Shown piece by piece: positions 17,108 through 26,116 of a DNA stretch of 64,000 nucleotides (the first letter of the stretch is position 1; every line of letters begins with the position of its first letter). The notes beneath the pieces are model-generated. The model did not search any database. It saw only the letters and a list, made by a program, of their open reading frames with translations, and had not been told where the DNA came from. The position numbers and the translations under genes are program-made. The stretch comes from Pseudomonas sp. ACM7 (GTDB lineage: Bacteria; Pseudomonadota; Gammaproteobacteria; Pseudomonadales; Pseudomonadaceae): positions 6,185,449-6,249,448 of the forward strand of contig NZ_CP024866.1 of NCBI RefSeq assembly GCF_004136015.1, given 5' to 3'.

Positions 17108-18910
17108 ATGATCCGCTGGTTGCGCAGCTCCCTGCCCGCTCGCGCCGGGCTGGCGGTGATCCTGATCGCCGTGCTCGCCCTCGCCAGCTCGTTGAGCGCC
17201 GGACTGATCGCCTGGTTCAGCCAGGGCGATGCGGCCGCCATCAACACTGCAGGCTCGGTGCGTATGGAGACTTACCACCTGAGCTGGAAACTGGCCGCAG
17301 GTGCAACCGGCGAAGAAATCATCGCCATCACCGACAGCCTGCAAACCCGTCTCACCAGCCAGTCGCTCAAGGCTGTGCTGGAAGATGGCCCGACCGCCGC
17401 CCTGCAAATCAGCTATGGGCAAATCCAGCAACACTGGAACGAGGATTTGCGTCCGGCACTGGAGCGCGGTGATGCCGCCTATTTTCAGGTCCAGGCCCTG
17501 CCCTTCATTGAACAACTGAACCAGTTCGTCAACCTGTTACAGCGCCAAAGCGAACAGAAGCAAGGCTGGCAACAGGTGATCCAGGGCCTGGCCCTGTTCA
17601 CCACCCTGTTCGTCCTGCTGATTGGGCTCTACGAATTGCAGTACGGGGTCGTCATGCCCTTGAAAGAGTTGGTGGATGCGACCCAGCGCTTTCGTCGTGG
17701 CGATTTCAAGGTGCGGGTCAACCATCAGTCCCAAGACGAACTGGGCCAGTTGGCCATGAGCTTCAACGCCATGGCCGAGACGATCGAAGACTCGCATCGC
17801 ACCCTTGAGAGTCAGGTCCAGCAAAAAACCCTGAACCTGCAACAAGCCAATGCCGCCCTCGAGTTGCTGTACCAAAGCAGTCGAAGCCTGGCCACTCGCC
17901 TGGCCAATGCCGAAGGGTTGGATGAGTTGATCCGACGCTTCCAGCAGCGCCTGCCCGGCTTGCGCCTGTCGCTGTGTCTGCAAGGGCAATTGCAGGCACC
18001 GGCCCAGCAGTTGCTCGCCCTCCACGGTGCGAACATCCGGGAAGTCTGCGCCAGCAGCGATTGCGCCACGTGTCAGAAGCACCATAAAGCCAGCCCGCAA
18101 ACCTTCAGCATCAGCAATCAGGGCAGCGAACTGGGTGAACTCAAGGCGCATTTTGTCGACGGGCACCCGACGCAAGCCTGGGAAACCCAACTGATCCAGG
18201 CCTTGGCCAACCTGATCGGCACCTCGCTCTCGCTCAAGCGTCAACGGGAACAGGATCATCGCCTGCTGCTGCTCGACGAGCGCACGATCATCGCCCGCGA
18301 ACTGCACGACTCACTGGCCCAGGCCCTGTCCTACATGAAGCTGCAAGTCAGCCGCCTGCAAACCCTGATGCGTCGTGGCGAACCAGTCGAAACCCTGGAA
18401 AACGTCACCGCCGAACTGCGCGAAGGGCTGAACAATGCCTACCGCCAGTTACGCGAGTTGCTGACCACTTTTCGCTTGCAGATTCACGATGCGGGACTGG
18501 TGCAGGAACTCAAGGACACCGCCGAGGAGTTCTCCCGTCGCGGCGAATTCCAGGTGCACCTGCACGTCGACGCGCTGGCCTTTCAGTTATCGGCCAGCGA
18601 GCAAATCCACATCTTGCAGATCACCCGCGAGGCGCTCTCCAACTGCCTGCGCCACGCACACGCGCAAAACGCCTGGCTGCAACTGCGTCAGGACGGTGAA
18701 ACCGTGAGGCTCATCGTCGAAGACGACGGGCGCGGCTTTAGCGGCAACGTCGACCAACGCGAACACCACGGCCTGAAAATCATGGATGAGCGGGCCCGCA
18801 GCTTGCGCGGTCAACTCGAAATAGGCTCCAGGGAGCCGCAAGGCACCCTCGTCCAACTGGAATTCCACCCGGAGTTTCTCGGGCAGCAAACAGAAGGTAG
18901 CGTCACATGA
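17108..18910 (+). CDS. narX: Nitrate/nitrite sensor histidine kinase NarX
   Basis: A 600-residue membrane kinase. Helix 1 is at about 13-35, followed by the P-box that binds nitrate (AGSVRMETYHLSW, residues 48-60). Helix 2 is at about 160-180, HAMP at 180-235. A GAF-like central region carries C314, C319 and C322. The HisKA_3 phospho-acceptor is H400 (ARELHDSLAQ), followed by an HATPase domain (N-box SNCLRHA, DDGRGF). Its stop overlaps narL by four bases (ATGA). It faces narK1 across a 304-base regulatory region. Confidence 0.94.
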   Translation: MIRWLRSSLPARAGLAVILIAVLALASSLSAGLIAWFSQGDAAAINTAGSVRMETYHLSWKLAAGATGEEIIAITDSLQTRLTSQSLKAVLEDGPTAALQISYGQIQQHWNEDLRPALERGDAAYFQVQALPFIEQLNQFVNLLQRQSEQKQGWQQVIQGLALFTTLFVLLIGLYELQYGVVMPLKELVDATQRFRRGDFKVRVNHQSQDELGQLAMSFNAMAETIEDSHRTLESQVQQKTLNLQQANAALELLYQSSRSLATRLANAEGLDELIRRFQQRLPGLRLSLCLQGQLQAPAQQLLALHGANIREVCASSDCATCQKHHKASPQTFSISNQGSELGELKAHFVDGHPTQAWETQLIQALANLIGTSLSLKRQREQDHRLLLLDERTIIARELHDSLAQALSYMKLQVSRLQTLMRRGEPVETLENVTAELREGLNNAYRQLRELLTTFRLQIHDAGLVQELKDTAEEFSRRGEFQVHLHVDALAFQLSASEQIHILQITREALSNCLRHAHAQNAWLQLRQDGETVRLIVEDDGRGFSGNVDQREHHGLKIMDERARSLRGQLEIGSREPQGTLVQLEFHPEFLGQQTEGSVT

Positions 18911-19554
18911 ACCCGTCCCTGCAACACACCATCCTGCTGGTCGACGACCACCCGATGATGCGGCATGGCATCCGCCAGATGCTCGAACTCGAAGACGATT
19001 TCCTGATCGTCGGTGAAGCCAGCAACGGTGAAGAAGCGCTCGGACTGATCGAGCCGCTGCAACCGGACCTGGTGTTGCTCGACAACAACATGCCGCTGAT
19101 GAATGGCATTGAAACCCTGCGCCAATTACGGGCGATGCACTACACCGGCAAGGTGCTGCTGTTTACGGTCTCGGATGCCGAAGACGATATTCGCGACGCA
19201 CTGCGCCTGGATGCCGACGGCTACCTGCTCAAGGACATGGAGCCCGAACTGTTGATTCAGTACATCCGCAATGCCTTGAACGGCGAATTGGTGATCAGCC
19301 CGGGGCTGACCCAAGTCATGGCCCAGGCGCTGCGCTCACCGCAGCGTCAGACCGTGGTGGAACTGACCGAGCGTGAACGTCAGGTGCTGAAAACCATCGC
19401 CAGCGGCTTCAGCAACAAAGTCATCGGGCACAAGCTGGGCATCACCGAAGGGACGGTCAAGGTTCACGTGAAAAACCTGCTGCACAAACTCGGCTTACGC
19501 TCGCGGGTCGAGGCGGCGGTGTGGGCCATGGAGCATCTGCGCAATGCCGGCTGA
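18907..19554 (+). CDS. narL: Nitrate/nitrite response regulator NarL
   Basis: A 215-residue LuxR/FixJ-family regulator. The receiver domain has acidic residues D13-D14, phospho-acceptor D59 (LLLDNNMP) and K109 (LLKD). The C-terminal helix-turn-helix spans about residues 154-200 (LTERERQVLKTIASG, TVKVHVKNLL). Partner of NarX. Heptamer dyads resembling its sites lie before narK1, narX, the next regulator gene and moaB. Confidence 0.94.
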   Translation: MNPSLQHTILLVDDHPMMRHGIRQMLELEDDFLIVGEASNGEEALGLIEPLQPDLVLLDNNMPLMNGIETLRQLRAMHYTGKVLLFTVSDAEDDIRDALRLDADGYLLKDMEPELLIQYIRNALNGELVISPGLTQVMAQALRSPQRQTVVELTERERQVLKTIASGFSNKVIGHKLGITEGTVKVHVKNLLHKLGLRSRVEAAVWAMEHLRNAG

Positions 19555-19560
19555 CGGGCA

Positions 19561-19576
19561 TGCCTCTTTGGAGGTA
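19561..19576. promoter_or_regulatory. NarL-like 7-2-7 site upstream of the Dnr-type regulator
   Basis: TGCCTCT-TT-GGAGGTA has the same right heptamer as the nar promoter site and one mismatch on the left. Another AGAGGCA heptamer lies at 19584-19590. It is 65 bases before the regulator's ATG. Confidence 0.5.
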
Positions 19577-19640
19577 GGCCGGCAGAGGCATAGGTCATCC
19601 GGCCGGCGCTCTCTACTATGAGCGTCAGCGGAGGTACGCC

Positions 19641-20315
19641 ATGCTGACCCACCCTTCCATCGTTTTAACGTTGCGTCGTCATCATCTGTTCAGCCAGCTA
19701 CCGGAGAAAATCTTCGAGGAAGTCTGCGGCTTGGCGATGCTCAAACGCCTGGCCTGTCACAGCACACTCATGCACCAAGGCGATCCGGCCAAGCGCTTTT
19801 TCCTGCTGGTCAGCGGCCAGATCAAGTTGTACCGGCTTACCGGCGAAGGTCAGGAAAACCTGGTGGAGATCATTCAGCCCGGCCAGACCTTTGCCGAAGC
19901 CTTGCTGTTCAGCCAGGCCCGTCTCTACCCGGTCAGCGCCACGGCGCTGAAGGACAGCGTGCTGGTGAGTATCGAGGGCAGCCATTACCGCAACGCCCTG
20001 GAAGACCAGCCGAAAGTTTGCCTGGCGATCCTGGCGAGCATGAGCGTGCATTTGCATCTGCGTCTGCGCGACATCGACACCTTGACCATGGCCAGTGCGA
20101 GCCGTCGGGTGATCAACTTTCTGTTCCAGGAGCGCAACCCGGTCAGCGGCTTGATTGTCTTGCAGGTGTCCAAACGCCTGGTCGCCTCGAAGCTGGGTAT
20201 CCAGCCGGAAACCTTTTCGCGGATCTTGCACCGACTGGTGGACAGTGGCCTGATCGCCATGGAACGACGCAATATCAGCATCCTCGCCGAAGAGGATCTG
20301 GCGGCCTTCCAGTAG
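19641..20315 (+). CDS. Crp/Fnr-family regulator, Dnr-like paralogue
   Basis: A 224-residue protein with a cNMP-type sensor domain (residues 15-130), a long dimer helix and a C-terminal HTH whose recognition region GIQPETFSRILHRL closely matches that of the dnr product at 30782-31465. There is no N-terminal cysteine cluster, so it is not an oxygen-sensing ANR; DNR-type members sense NO through heme. GGAGG precedes the ATG by six bases. It sits between narL and the DGC gene, behind a NarL-like dyad, and so may connect nitrate sensing to the DNR regulon. The exact signal is unknown. Confidence 0.85.
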   Translation: MLTHPSIVLTLRRHHLFSQLPEKIFEEVCGLAMLKRLACHSTLMHQGDPAKRFFLLVSGQIKLYRLTGEGQENLVEIIQPGQTFAEALLFSQARLYPVSATALKDSVLVSIEGSHYRNALEDQPKVCLAILASMSVHLHLRLRDIDTLTMASASRRVINFLFQERNPVSGLIVLQVSKRLVASKLGIQPETFSRILHRLVDSGLIAMERRNISILAEEDLAAFQ

Positions 20316-20389
20316 ACGGAATTGACCGCAGTCAATGCGCAACGCCACCGGCCTTGCACACTGAAGAAGTCCATCCATGGAGAGCGCTC

Positions 20390-20788
20390 ATGTCCCGTTC
20401 AACCTTGCCTCTGATTTACTCTTGCTCAGGCTGCTCCAACGTCGCCCAACTGGCCAACACCCTGGCCGTGCGGCTTGATCGCAGTGGCCTGGCTGAAATG
20501 TCCTGCATCGTCGGGGTTGGCGGGCATGTGGCGGCACTGGTCAACAAGGCACGCTCGGGACGGCGGATTTTTGCGCTGGATGGTTGCCCGTTGCAATGCG
20601 TTGAAAACTGCCTGAAGCAGCATGGTCTGCACGCGGATGTGCACTTGATTCTTAGCCATTACGGGTTGCGTAAGCGCCATGGCGAGGACTGCACGCAGGC
20701 GCAGGGTGATGAGTTGTTTGAAGGGATCAAGCAGTTGATTGCCAGTGATGCTCGGCAGCATGAAAGCCGGCAGGAAACGATGGCCTGA
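20390..20788 (+). CDS. DGC-domain putative zinc-binding protein
   Basis: A 132-residue soluble protein with CSGCSNV near the start (C12, C15), C39, and the name-giving DGC motif (DGCPLQCVENC, residues 64-74). These cysteines suggest a zinc or other metal site. The family has no established function. The start ATG follows GGAGAG. Its position next to narXL and a Dnr-type regulator ties it to nitrate respiration by context only. Confidence 0.8.
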   Translation: MSRSTLPLIYSCSGCSNVAQLANTLAVRLDRSGLAEMSCIVGVGGHVAALVNKARSGRRIFALDGCPLQCVENCLKQHGLHADVHLILSHYGLRKRHGEDCTQAQGDELFEGIKQLIASDARQHESRQETMA

Positions 20789-20802
20789 CGGCCAACAAAA
20801 AC

Positions 20803-20898
20803 CACTGTGGGAGCGAGCTTGCTCGCGATAGCGGTAGAACAGTCGACATGAATGTTGAATGTGCCGCCGTCATCGCGAGCAAGCTCGCTCCCACAGTG
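20803..20898. repeat. REP doublet (REPIN), GCGAGC subtype
   Basis: Inverted REP units (CACTGTGGGAGCGAGCTTGC and complement) separated by about 40 bases. It lies between two convergent genes, the DGC gene and ubiT, so it may act as a shared 3' boundary. Confidence 0.85.
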
Positions 20899-20916
20899 GA
20901 TCGGGGGGCGCAGGTT

Positions 20917-21387
20917 CTACTGCGCCGCCAACCCCTTCCCCGCCCGCTCCAGATTGCGCCACAGCCAAACCGGCAACACATCAGGATCAAGACTGTCGAT
21001 CAAGTTCTTCAGCGCCAACCCCAACTCCGTATCACCCTCGATCACCAGACGCCTGCGAAAGAACAGCGTGTCCGGATCTTCCTGACGGCTGGCCAGCAAT
21101 AAAAACTCGCGCCAGTTACCGCTGATGGTCACATGCGCGTCGGCGCGTTCAGCAATTCGCAACCCTTCACGGGTTAGCGTCAGGAACCAGGACAACCCCA
21201 GGTCCGGAATCCGCAGGCACAGCCAGCGCCCTCGCAACACTTCAAACTCGCCATCGCGCAACGGCTCGGCGAGGCAGCGATTGAGCGCCTGCTGCAACGC
21301 CAGGCGCTGCACCGCAAAAGGCACCCGGCGCACCAGCGGCAGTAACCGGTCGGCGCCTTTCAGCAGCCACTTTTTCCGATTCAACAC
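20917..21387 (-). CDS. ubiT: Anaerobic ubiquinone biosynthesis accessory factor UbiT
   Basis: An SCP2-type lipid-binding protein that, in E. coli, handles ubiquinone intermediates in the oxygen-independent pathway. 156 residues with the SCP2 fold signature (ADAHVTISGNWREFLLL, FFRRRLVIEGDTELGL). The GTG at 21387 is preferred because GGAGG lies seven bases upstream; it overlaps the ubiV stop. Last gene of ubiUVT. P. aeruginosa needs this pathway to denitrify. Confidence 0.9.
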   Translation of the reverse strand: MLNRKKWLLKGADRLLPLVRRVPFAVQRLALQQALNRCLAEPLRDGEFEVLRGRWLCLRIPDLGLSWFLTLTREGLRIAERADAHVTISGNWREFLLLASRQEDPDTLFFRRRLVIEGDTELGLALKNLIDSLDPDVLPVWLWRNLERAGKGLAAQ

Positions 21388-22271
21388 AGGCCGACCTCCT
21401 CGACGCGCAACATGCCGGCCTGGCCATGCCAGTAGCCGTTGCAACCGTCGACGAACAGCGGCGGCGTCTCGCCCAAACGAACCCGTTGATAGGCGGTAAT
21501 GACCTCGGCCATGCCCTGAGCGCGAGGGCTCAGACGCAACAAGTCAGCGCCACAGGCCACCAGCCCGGTGTAATCCGCCAGCAGATTGGTCACCTCAGCC
21601 GACATCGTTTGAATACCGTTGATGGTGAACAGCGCCTGCCCTTCCTGACTGGTCAACGGCAGGCCGTCGGGGTAGTTGATGCAGCAAAACTGGCAGTCGT
21701 CCTTGGGCCGGTTTTCCGCCCGAGCGGTGAAACAGCGCGCGGAATAGGCCAACGGCAATTGCCCATAGGCAAAGATTTCAACTTCCGGAACCTCACGGCC
21801 CAGCTCGCGCACCTGATCGAGCACATCGCCAATCAGCGCCGCCGAACACTCCACTGGCGGCACCCAACGGGTCATCCCGCAGTCCAGCAGTTGCGCGAGC
21901 GTATGACCGTTGTACAAATTCAGCGCCGGACCGCCCACGAACGGCAACTTGCGCTCGGCCAGAAACTGCACCGCACCCATGTCGTTGGCTTCCACCAGCA
22001 ATTGGCCGTTGTCGCAAAGACGGCGCAGGCTGGAAAGTTCGGAGGCCGCTTCGATCAGCGTCAGGCTGGAGATCACCAACTGTGCCTGGCTGCATTCCTG
22101 CAACTCGCGACCCAGCCCCAGCCATTGATCCAGTGAAAAGGCCCGGCGTTTCGAACACACAGTTTCCCCCAGATAAATCACATCCAGGGGCAAGGCCGAC
22201 ATCTCGGCGTAAAAGCTGCTGAGTTGCTCTTTGTCCCAATAAAACAGGACCGGTCCAAGGCTGAGCTTCAT
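21381..22271 (-). CDS. ubiV: O2-independent ubiquinone hydroxylation protein UbiV
   Basis: A U32-peptidase-family protein that acts with UbiU in oxygen-free ring hydroxylation of ubiquinone precursors. 296 residues; the four [4Fe-4S] ligands known from E. coli UbiV are found at identical numbers, C39, C180, C193 and C197. The start MKLSLGP at 22271 is supported by alignment and GGGAGG upstream; the longer frame to 22439 runs into ubiU. Ten bases separate it from ubiU. Confidence 0.93.
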   Translation of the reverse strand: MKLSLGPVLFYWDKEQLSSFYAEMSALPLDVIYLGETVCSKRRAFSLDQWLGLGRELQECSQAQLVISSLTLIEAASELSSLRRLCDNGQLLVEANDMGAVQFLAERKLPFVGGPALNLYNGHTLAQLLDCGMTRWVPPVECSAALIGDVLDQVRELGREVPEVEIFAYGQLPLAYSARCFTARAENRPKDDCQFCCINYPDGLPLTSQEGQALFTINGIQTMSAEVTNLLADYTGLVACGADLLRLSPRAQGMAEVITAYQRVRLGETPPLFVDGCNGYWHGQAGMLRVEEVGLC

Positions 22272-22281
22272 GTCGCCTCCC

Positions 22282-23277
22282 TCATTGCCATGATCGATGG
22301 TAAGCACCCAGGGTGGTCTGGCTGCCTTCGGACAAACCGGCCAGCACCAGACGCCATTCCTCCTTGACCCGAAAACTGCCCGGTGAGCCGCGATGGGCAT
22401 CCAGTGCCGCGCGCCATACGCGGGTGACTTGTTCGACATAGGCCGGACTGCGTTGCCGGCCCTCGATTTTTACCGCCTCGACGCCGATGGCCGTCAATTC
22501 CGGCAGCAAATCCAGGGTGTCGAGGCTGGTAGGTTCTTCCAGCGCATGAAAGCGTTTGCCGCTGACCAGGAATCGGCCTTTGCACAGGGTTGGGTAACCG
22601 GCGGGTTCATCAGGGGTGTAACGGTCGATCAGCACTTCACTGAGCCGTGCGCTCAAACCTTCAGCGTCGTCGCTCCAGCGCACTGCTTTGGCTGGTGAAC
22701 AGACACCGCACAGGTTCGGCGACTCGCCGGTGATGTAGGACGACAGATGGCAACGCCCTTCGGCCATGATGCACAAGCTGCCGAAACCAAAGACTTCGAT
22801 GGGCACCGGGCTGCTCGCGGCGACCTGACGCACTTGCGCCAACGACAACACCCGAGGCAGTACCGCGCGACGAATCCCGTAACGCTGCGCATAAAATTCC
22901 AGGGCCGCGGCATGGGTTGCCGAACCCTGGACCGACAGATGCAACGCCAATTGCGGATGGCGCTGGCTGGCGTAGTTGAGCACCCCGGGGTCGGCGGCGA
23001 TCAGCGCATCCACGCCGAAATCTGCGGCGCGATCGACCGCCCGCTGCCAGCGTTCCCAGCCCTTGGGTTGCGGGTAGGTGTTGACCGCGACATAGAGTTT
23101 GCGTTGATGCTGGCGGATGTGGGCGACCGCCGCGTCGAACTGTTTGTCGTCCATGTTCAGCCCCGCGAAATGCCGGGCATTGGTGTCATCGCGAAAACCG
23201 ACATAAACGGCATCGGCGCCTTGGCGCACCGCCGCTTTCAGCGCAGGCAGGTTCCCTGCCGGGCAGACCAGTTGCAT
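22282..23277 (-). CDS. ubiU: O2-independent ubiquinone hydroxylation protein UbiU
   Basis: U32-family partner of UbiV. The 331 residues equal the E. coli length, and the cluster ligands C169, C176, C193 and C232 are all present. It allows ubiquinone synthesis in the absence of oxygen, which the nitrate, nitrite and nitrous oxide chains need for their quinol pool. First gene of ubiUVT; an ANR-type box lies about 60 bases upstream. Confidence 0.94.
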   Translation of the reverse strand: MQLVCPAGNLPALKAAVRQGADAVYVGFRDDTNARHFAGLNMDDKQFDAAVAHIRQHQRKLYVAVNTYPQPKGWERWQRAVDRAADFGVDALIAADPGVLNYASQRHPQLALHLSVQGSATHAAALEFYAQRYGIRRAVLPRVLSLAQVRQVAASSPVPIEVFGFGSLCIMAEGRCHLSSYITGESPNLCGVCSPAKAVRWSDDAEGLSARLSEVLIDRYTPDEPAGYPTLCKGRFLVSGKRFHALEEPTSLDTLDLLPELTAIGVEAVKIEGRQRSPAYVEQVTRVWRAALDAHRGSPGSFRVKEEWRLVLAGLSEGSQTTLGAYHRSWQ

Positions 23278-23333
23278 GGGTAATCCTCATGGAAAAACGC
23301 GCTGCCAGTCTAGCGAGACCGGCAGGCACGGCC

Positions 23334-23347
23334 TTGACGGCAATCAA
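23334..23347. promoter_or_regulatory. ANR/DNR box of the ubiUVT operon
   Basis: TTGACGGCAATCAA has one mismatch to consensus. Its centre is about 41 bases from a predicted minus-strand start near 23299, with -10 TAGACT at 23312-23307. It indicates that ubiUVT has its own anaerobic promoter besides any read-through from moaB-moeA. Confidence 0.7.
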
Positions 23348-23353
23348 TTGCGA

Positions 23354-24589
23354 TCAATGCATCAGGTCGGCGAAGGACAGGAACATCACGTTGTCGTGCT
23401 TGAGCACTTGCTGCTCGCACTCGATCACCGCCAACCCGTCGGCCCAACACGCGGCGCTCAACATCGCCGAGCTTTGCTGAGGGTGCAGCTCCACGCTCAA
23501 CTGGCCGTCAGCGCCCGGGGTCAGCCGAGCCCGCAGGTACTGCCGACGTTTGTTGCGCTGTAACCAGTCGAACCCGGCGGGCACGGCCAATGGCACCGGC
23601 AACACGTCTTTCACACCCTGGGCCCTGAGCAGGAACGGACGCACCACCACCAACGCGGTAATCAGCGCCGCCGAAGGATTGCCCGGCATGCCGATCCAGG
23701 GTTTGCCGGCCACTTCGCCGAAGGCCAGCGGTTTACCCGGCTGAATGGCCAGCCGCCAGAAATCCAGGCTGCCGAGTTCCTCGATGGCCTGTTTGAGGTG
23801 ATCTTCCTCACCGACCGAGACGCCACCGGAACTCAACAGCAGTTCGCATTCCGAGGACGCCAGGCTCAAGGCATGCCGGCTGGCCGCCAACTCATCGGCC
23901 ATGACGCCATAGTCGTGGACCTCGACGCCCCAACCACTCAACAACGCCGCGAGGCAATAACGATTGCTGTTGTAAATCTGCCCGGGCGCCAATGGATCGC
24001 CCGGCTCACGCAGTTCATTGCCGCTGCTAAGCAAGCACACCTGCAACGGTCGATAGACCTCGACCCGCGCGATGCCCGCACCGGCCAACAACCCCACTTC
24101 TTGCGCACGTAGGCGTTTACCGGCCCGGAGCAACAGATCTCCCCGGCGAACCTCCTCACCTTCCTTACGCACATGATCGCCCGCGTTTACGGGCGGAAAC
24201 CAGACACGCTCGCCATCGATCCGGCAACGCTCCTGCGGCACCACCGTGTCGGCACCCGGCGGCAATGGCGCGCCGGTAAAGATCTGCACTGCCTGCTGCG
24301 CGAGCAAGGGCGAGCACGCCGGATCTCCCGCTGCAATTCGTCCGCCAATCGACAAACAGCCGCCGTCCGGTGGCAGGTCTGCGGCCCTGAGGGCATAACC
24401 GTCCATGGCACTGTTGTCCCAGGCCGGCAGATTGACAGGAGAATGAATGTCCGCCGCCAGCACCCGCCCCAAGGCTTGATCGAGACCGATTTTTTGCGCC
24501 AGGGGCGGCGGCGGTGCCTGATCCAGCAGACGGCTGATGGCCTCGTCCACCGGCATCAGGTGGCCGAGGTCGCACACCCGGCCGGTCAT
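23354..24589 (-). CDS. moeA: Molybdopterin molybdenumtransferase MoeA
   Basis: Inserts molybdate into adenylylated molybdopterin. 411 residues with the MoeA N-terminal motif (PAWDNSAMDGYAL), the MoCF-binding SSGGVSVGEEDH and the family signature MPGNPSAALI. Its ATG at 24589 overlaps the moaB stop (ATGA). P. aeruginosa carries moaB1-moeA1 directly beside its ubiUVT genes in the same way. It probably serves NarG. Confidence 0.93.
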   Translation of the reverse strand: MTGRVCDLGHLMPVDEAISRLLDQAPPPPLAQKIGLDQALGRVLAADIHSPVNLPAWDNSAMDGYALRAADLPPDGGCLSIGGRIAAGDPACSPLLAQQAVQIFTGAPLPPGADTVVPQERCRIDGERVWFPPVNAGDHVRKEGEEVRRGDLLLRAGKRLRAQEVGLLAGAGIARVEVYRPLQVCLLSSGNELREPGDPLAPGQIYNSNRYCLAALLSGWGVEVHDYGVMADELAASRHALSLASSECELLLSSGGVSVGEEDHLKQAIEELGSLDFWRLAIQPGKPLAFGEVAGKPWIGMPGNPSAALITALVVVRPFLLRAQGVKDVLPVPLAVPAGFDWLQRNKRRQYLRARLTPGADGQLSVELHPQQSSAMLSAACWADGLAVIECEQQVLKHDNVMFLSFADLMH

Positions 24590-25140
24590 GAGCGTGTCTC
24601 GCAGGCGTCGATGACCCGTTGCCCTTGCGGCTTCAAATGCGGGGCGAAATTGCACGGGCCGGTGCGGCTGTCCAATTGTTCGAGCAGGATCTGGTTCCAG
24701 GCGGTTCGACACGCGCCGGGCGAACCCGGAACGCAGCACACCAGCACACCATTGCTCATCCCGGCCAATGCCCGTGACTGCAGACTGGACATGCCGATTT
24801 CCGCCAGGGACACCTGGCGGAACAATTCGCCGAAGCCTTCCACGTGTTTGTCCAGCAACGGCAAAACCGCTTGCGGAGTGTTGTCGCGCGTGGTGAAACC
24901 GGTGCCGCCGGTCATCAGTATCACTTGAACCTGAGGGTCGGCGATCCAGTGGGAGACCTTGGCGCGGATCTGATAAATGTCGTCTTTGACCAGACCACGA
25001 TCGATCAATACATGCCCGGCCGTTTGCAGCAAATCCGTCAGGGTCTGCCCCGAGGTGTCGGTGTCAAAGGTGCGCGTATCGCTGATGGTCAGCACGGCAA
25101 TGTTCAGCGGTTCAAACGTGCGTTGCGCCAGATGGGCCAT
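24586..25140 (-). CDS. moaB: Molybdenum cofactor biosynthesis protein MoaB (MogA/MoaB family)
   Basis: Molybdopterin adenylyltransferase-type protein. 184 residues with the family motif LMTGGTGFTTRDNTP and ISDTRTFDTDTSG. The start MAHLAQRT at 25140 follows GAAGG; the frame upstream runs into a REP repeat and is not coding. First gene of moaB-moeA. A NarL-like dyad lies 65-80 bases upstream. Confidence 0.92.
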   Translation of the reverse strand: MAHLAQRTFEPLNIAVLTISDTRTFDTDTSGQTLTDLLQTAGHVLIDRGLVKDDIYQIRAKVSHWIADPQVQVILMTGGTGFTTRDNTPQAVLPLLDKHVEGFGELFRQVSLAEIGMSSLQSRALAGMSNGVLVCCVPGSPGACRTAWNQILLEQLDSRTGPCNFAPHLKPQGQRVIDACETRS

Positions 25141-25204
25141 ATCCAAGCCTTCCCGTAAATGAGGGTATGGGACAAATCCTGAACCGGAATCCGCAGTGAG
25201 CCTA

Positions 25205-25220
25205 TTCCTCCAAGGAGGTA
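25205..25220. promoter_or_regulatory. NarL-like 7-2-7 site upstream of moaB
   Basis: TTCCTCC-AA-GGAGGTA keeps the GGAGGTA right half seen at the nar promoter, with one mismatch between halves. It suggests nitrate control of molybdopterin supply. Confidence 0.55.
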
Positions 25221-25264
25221 CCTCCGCGGGGACATATGAAGAACGTGCAGGCCACACAAAAACC

Positions 25265-25354
25265 TGTGGGAGCGAGCTTGCTCGCGATAGCGGTGTGTCA
25301 GGCAACATTTATGTCTACTGGACCACCGCAATCGCGAGCAAGCTCGCTCCCACA
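25265..25354. repeat. REP doublet (REPIN), GCGAGC subtype
   Basis: Inverted REP units (TGTGGGAGCGAGCTTGCTCG and complement) between pdxH and the moaB promoter. Confidence 0.85.
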
Positions 25355-25380
25355 TTGTTCTCCATTGCTACACGATCTGT

Positions 25381-26028
25381 TCAAGGCGCCAAGCGATTGC
25401 GTTGCCATGCGCCATCGCGCAAACGGTAATCGAGACGGTCATGCAAGCGGTCGGCACGGCCCTGCCAGAACTCCAGACGCTCAGGGTGCAGGCAGTAGCC
25501 GCCCCAATGCTCGGGCCGCGGCACGGTCTTGCCGGCAAAACGTTGGGTGGTTTGTATCAACAGCGATTCAAGCTCGGCCCGATTGGCCAGCGGCCGGCTT
25601 TGCGGTGAAGCCCAGGCGCCCAGGCGACTGTCCTGTGAGCGGGAATCGTAGTACGCATCCGACAGCGTCGGGTCGAGCCTGGAGACCTGGCCTTCGATAC
25701 GCACCTGACGCTCCAGCCCCGGCCAGAAAAAGGTCATGGCAGCATGCGGGTTGGCGGCCAGTTGCTGGCCTTTGTCACTCTGGTAATTGCCGAAAAAGGT
25801 GAAGCCTTCATCGCTCAAGCCCTTGAGCAGCAGGACCCGGCAGTGCGGGCGCCCTTCACTGTCGACCGTCGCCAACACCATGCTGTTGGCTTCGACAGGC
25901 GCGCGCTCGGTGTCGCGGGCCAGTTGCAGCCATTGCCGGAACATCGCCATTGGGTCGTCCAGCGCCAACTCGTCTTGCAGGCCAAAAAGGGTGTAGTTGC
26001 GGCGCATTTGTGCCAGGGAAAGGGGCAT
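25381..26028 (-). CDS. pdxH: Pyridoxamine 5'-phosphate oxidase PdxH
   Basis: FMN enzyme making pyridoxal phosphate. The 215 residues are the usual length. FMN/substrate motifs [33 protein letters not shown] and the C-terminal family signature [14 protein letters not shown] are intact. The ATG at 26028 gives the canonical start [13 protein letters not shown] housekeeping, oxygen-using enzyme unrelated to denitrification, lodged between moaB and norR. Confidence 0.93.
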   Translation of the reverse strand: MPLSLAQMRRNYTLFGLQDELALDDPMAMFRQWLQLARDTERAPVEANSMVLATVDSEGRPHCRVLLLKGLSDEGFTFFGNYQSDKGQQLAANPHAAMTFFWPGLERQVRIEGQVSRLDPTLSDAYYDSRSQDSRLGAWASPQSRPLANRAELESLLIQTTQRFAGKTVPRPEHWGGYCLHPERLEFWQGRADRLHDRLDYRLRDGAWQRNRLAP

Positions 26029-26116
26029 GACGGTGATCTCCAAAATGGTTCCGCCCAGTGTGCAAGACACTGCGCAACACCACCTTGACCACCATCAACA
26101 CTGAGCATGCCCAGCC

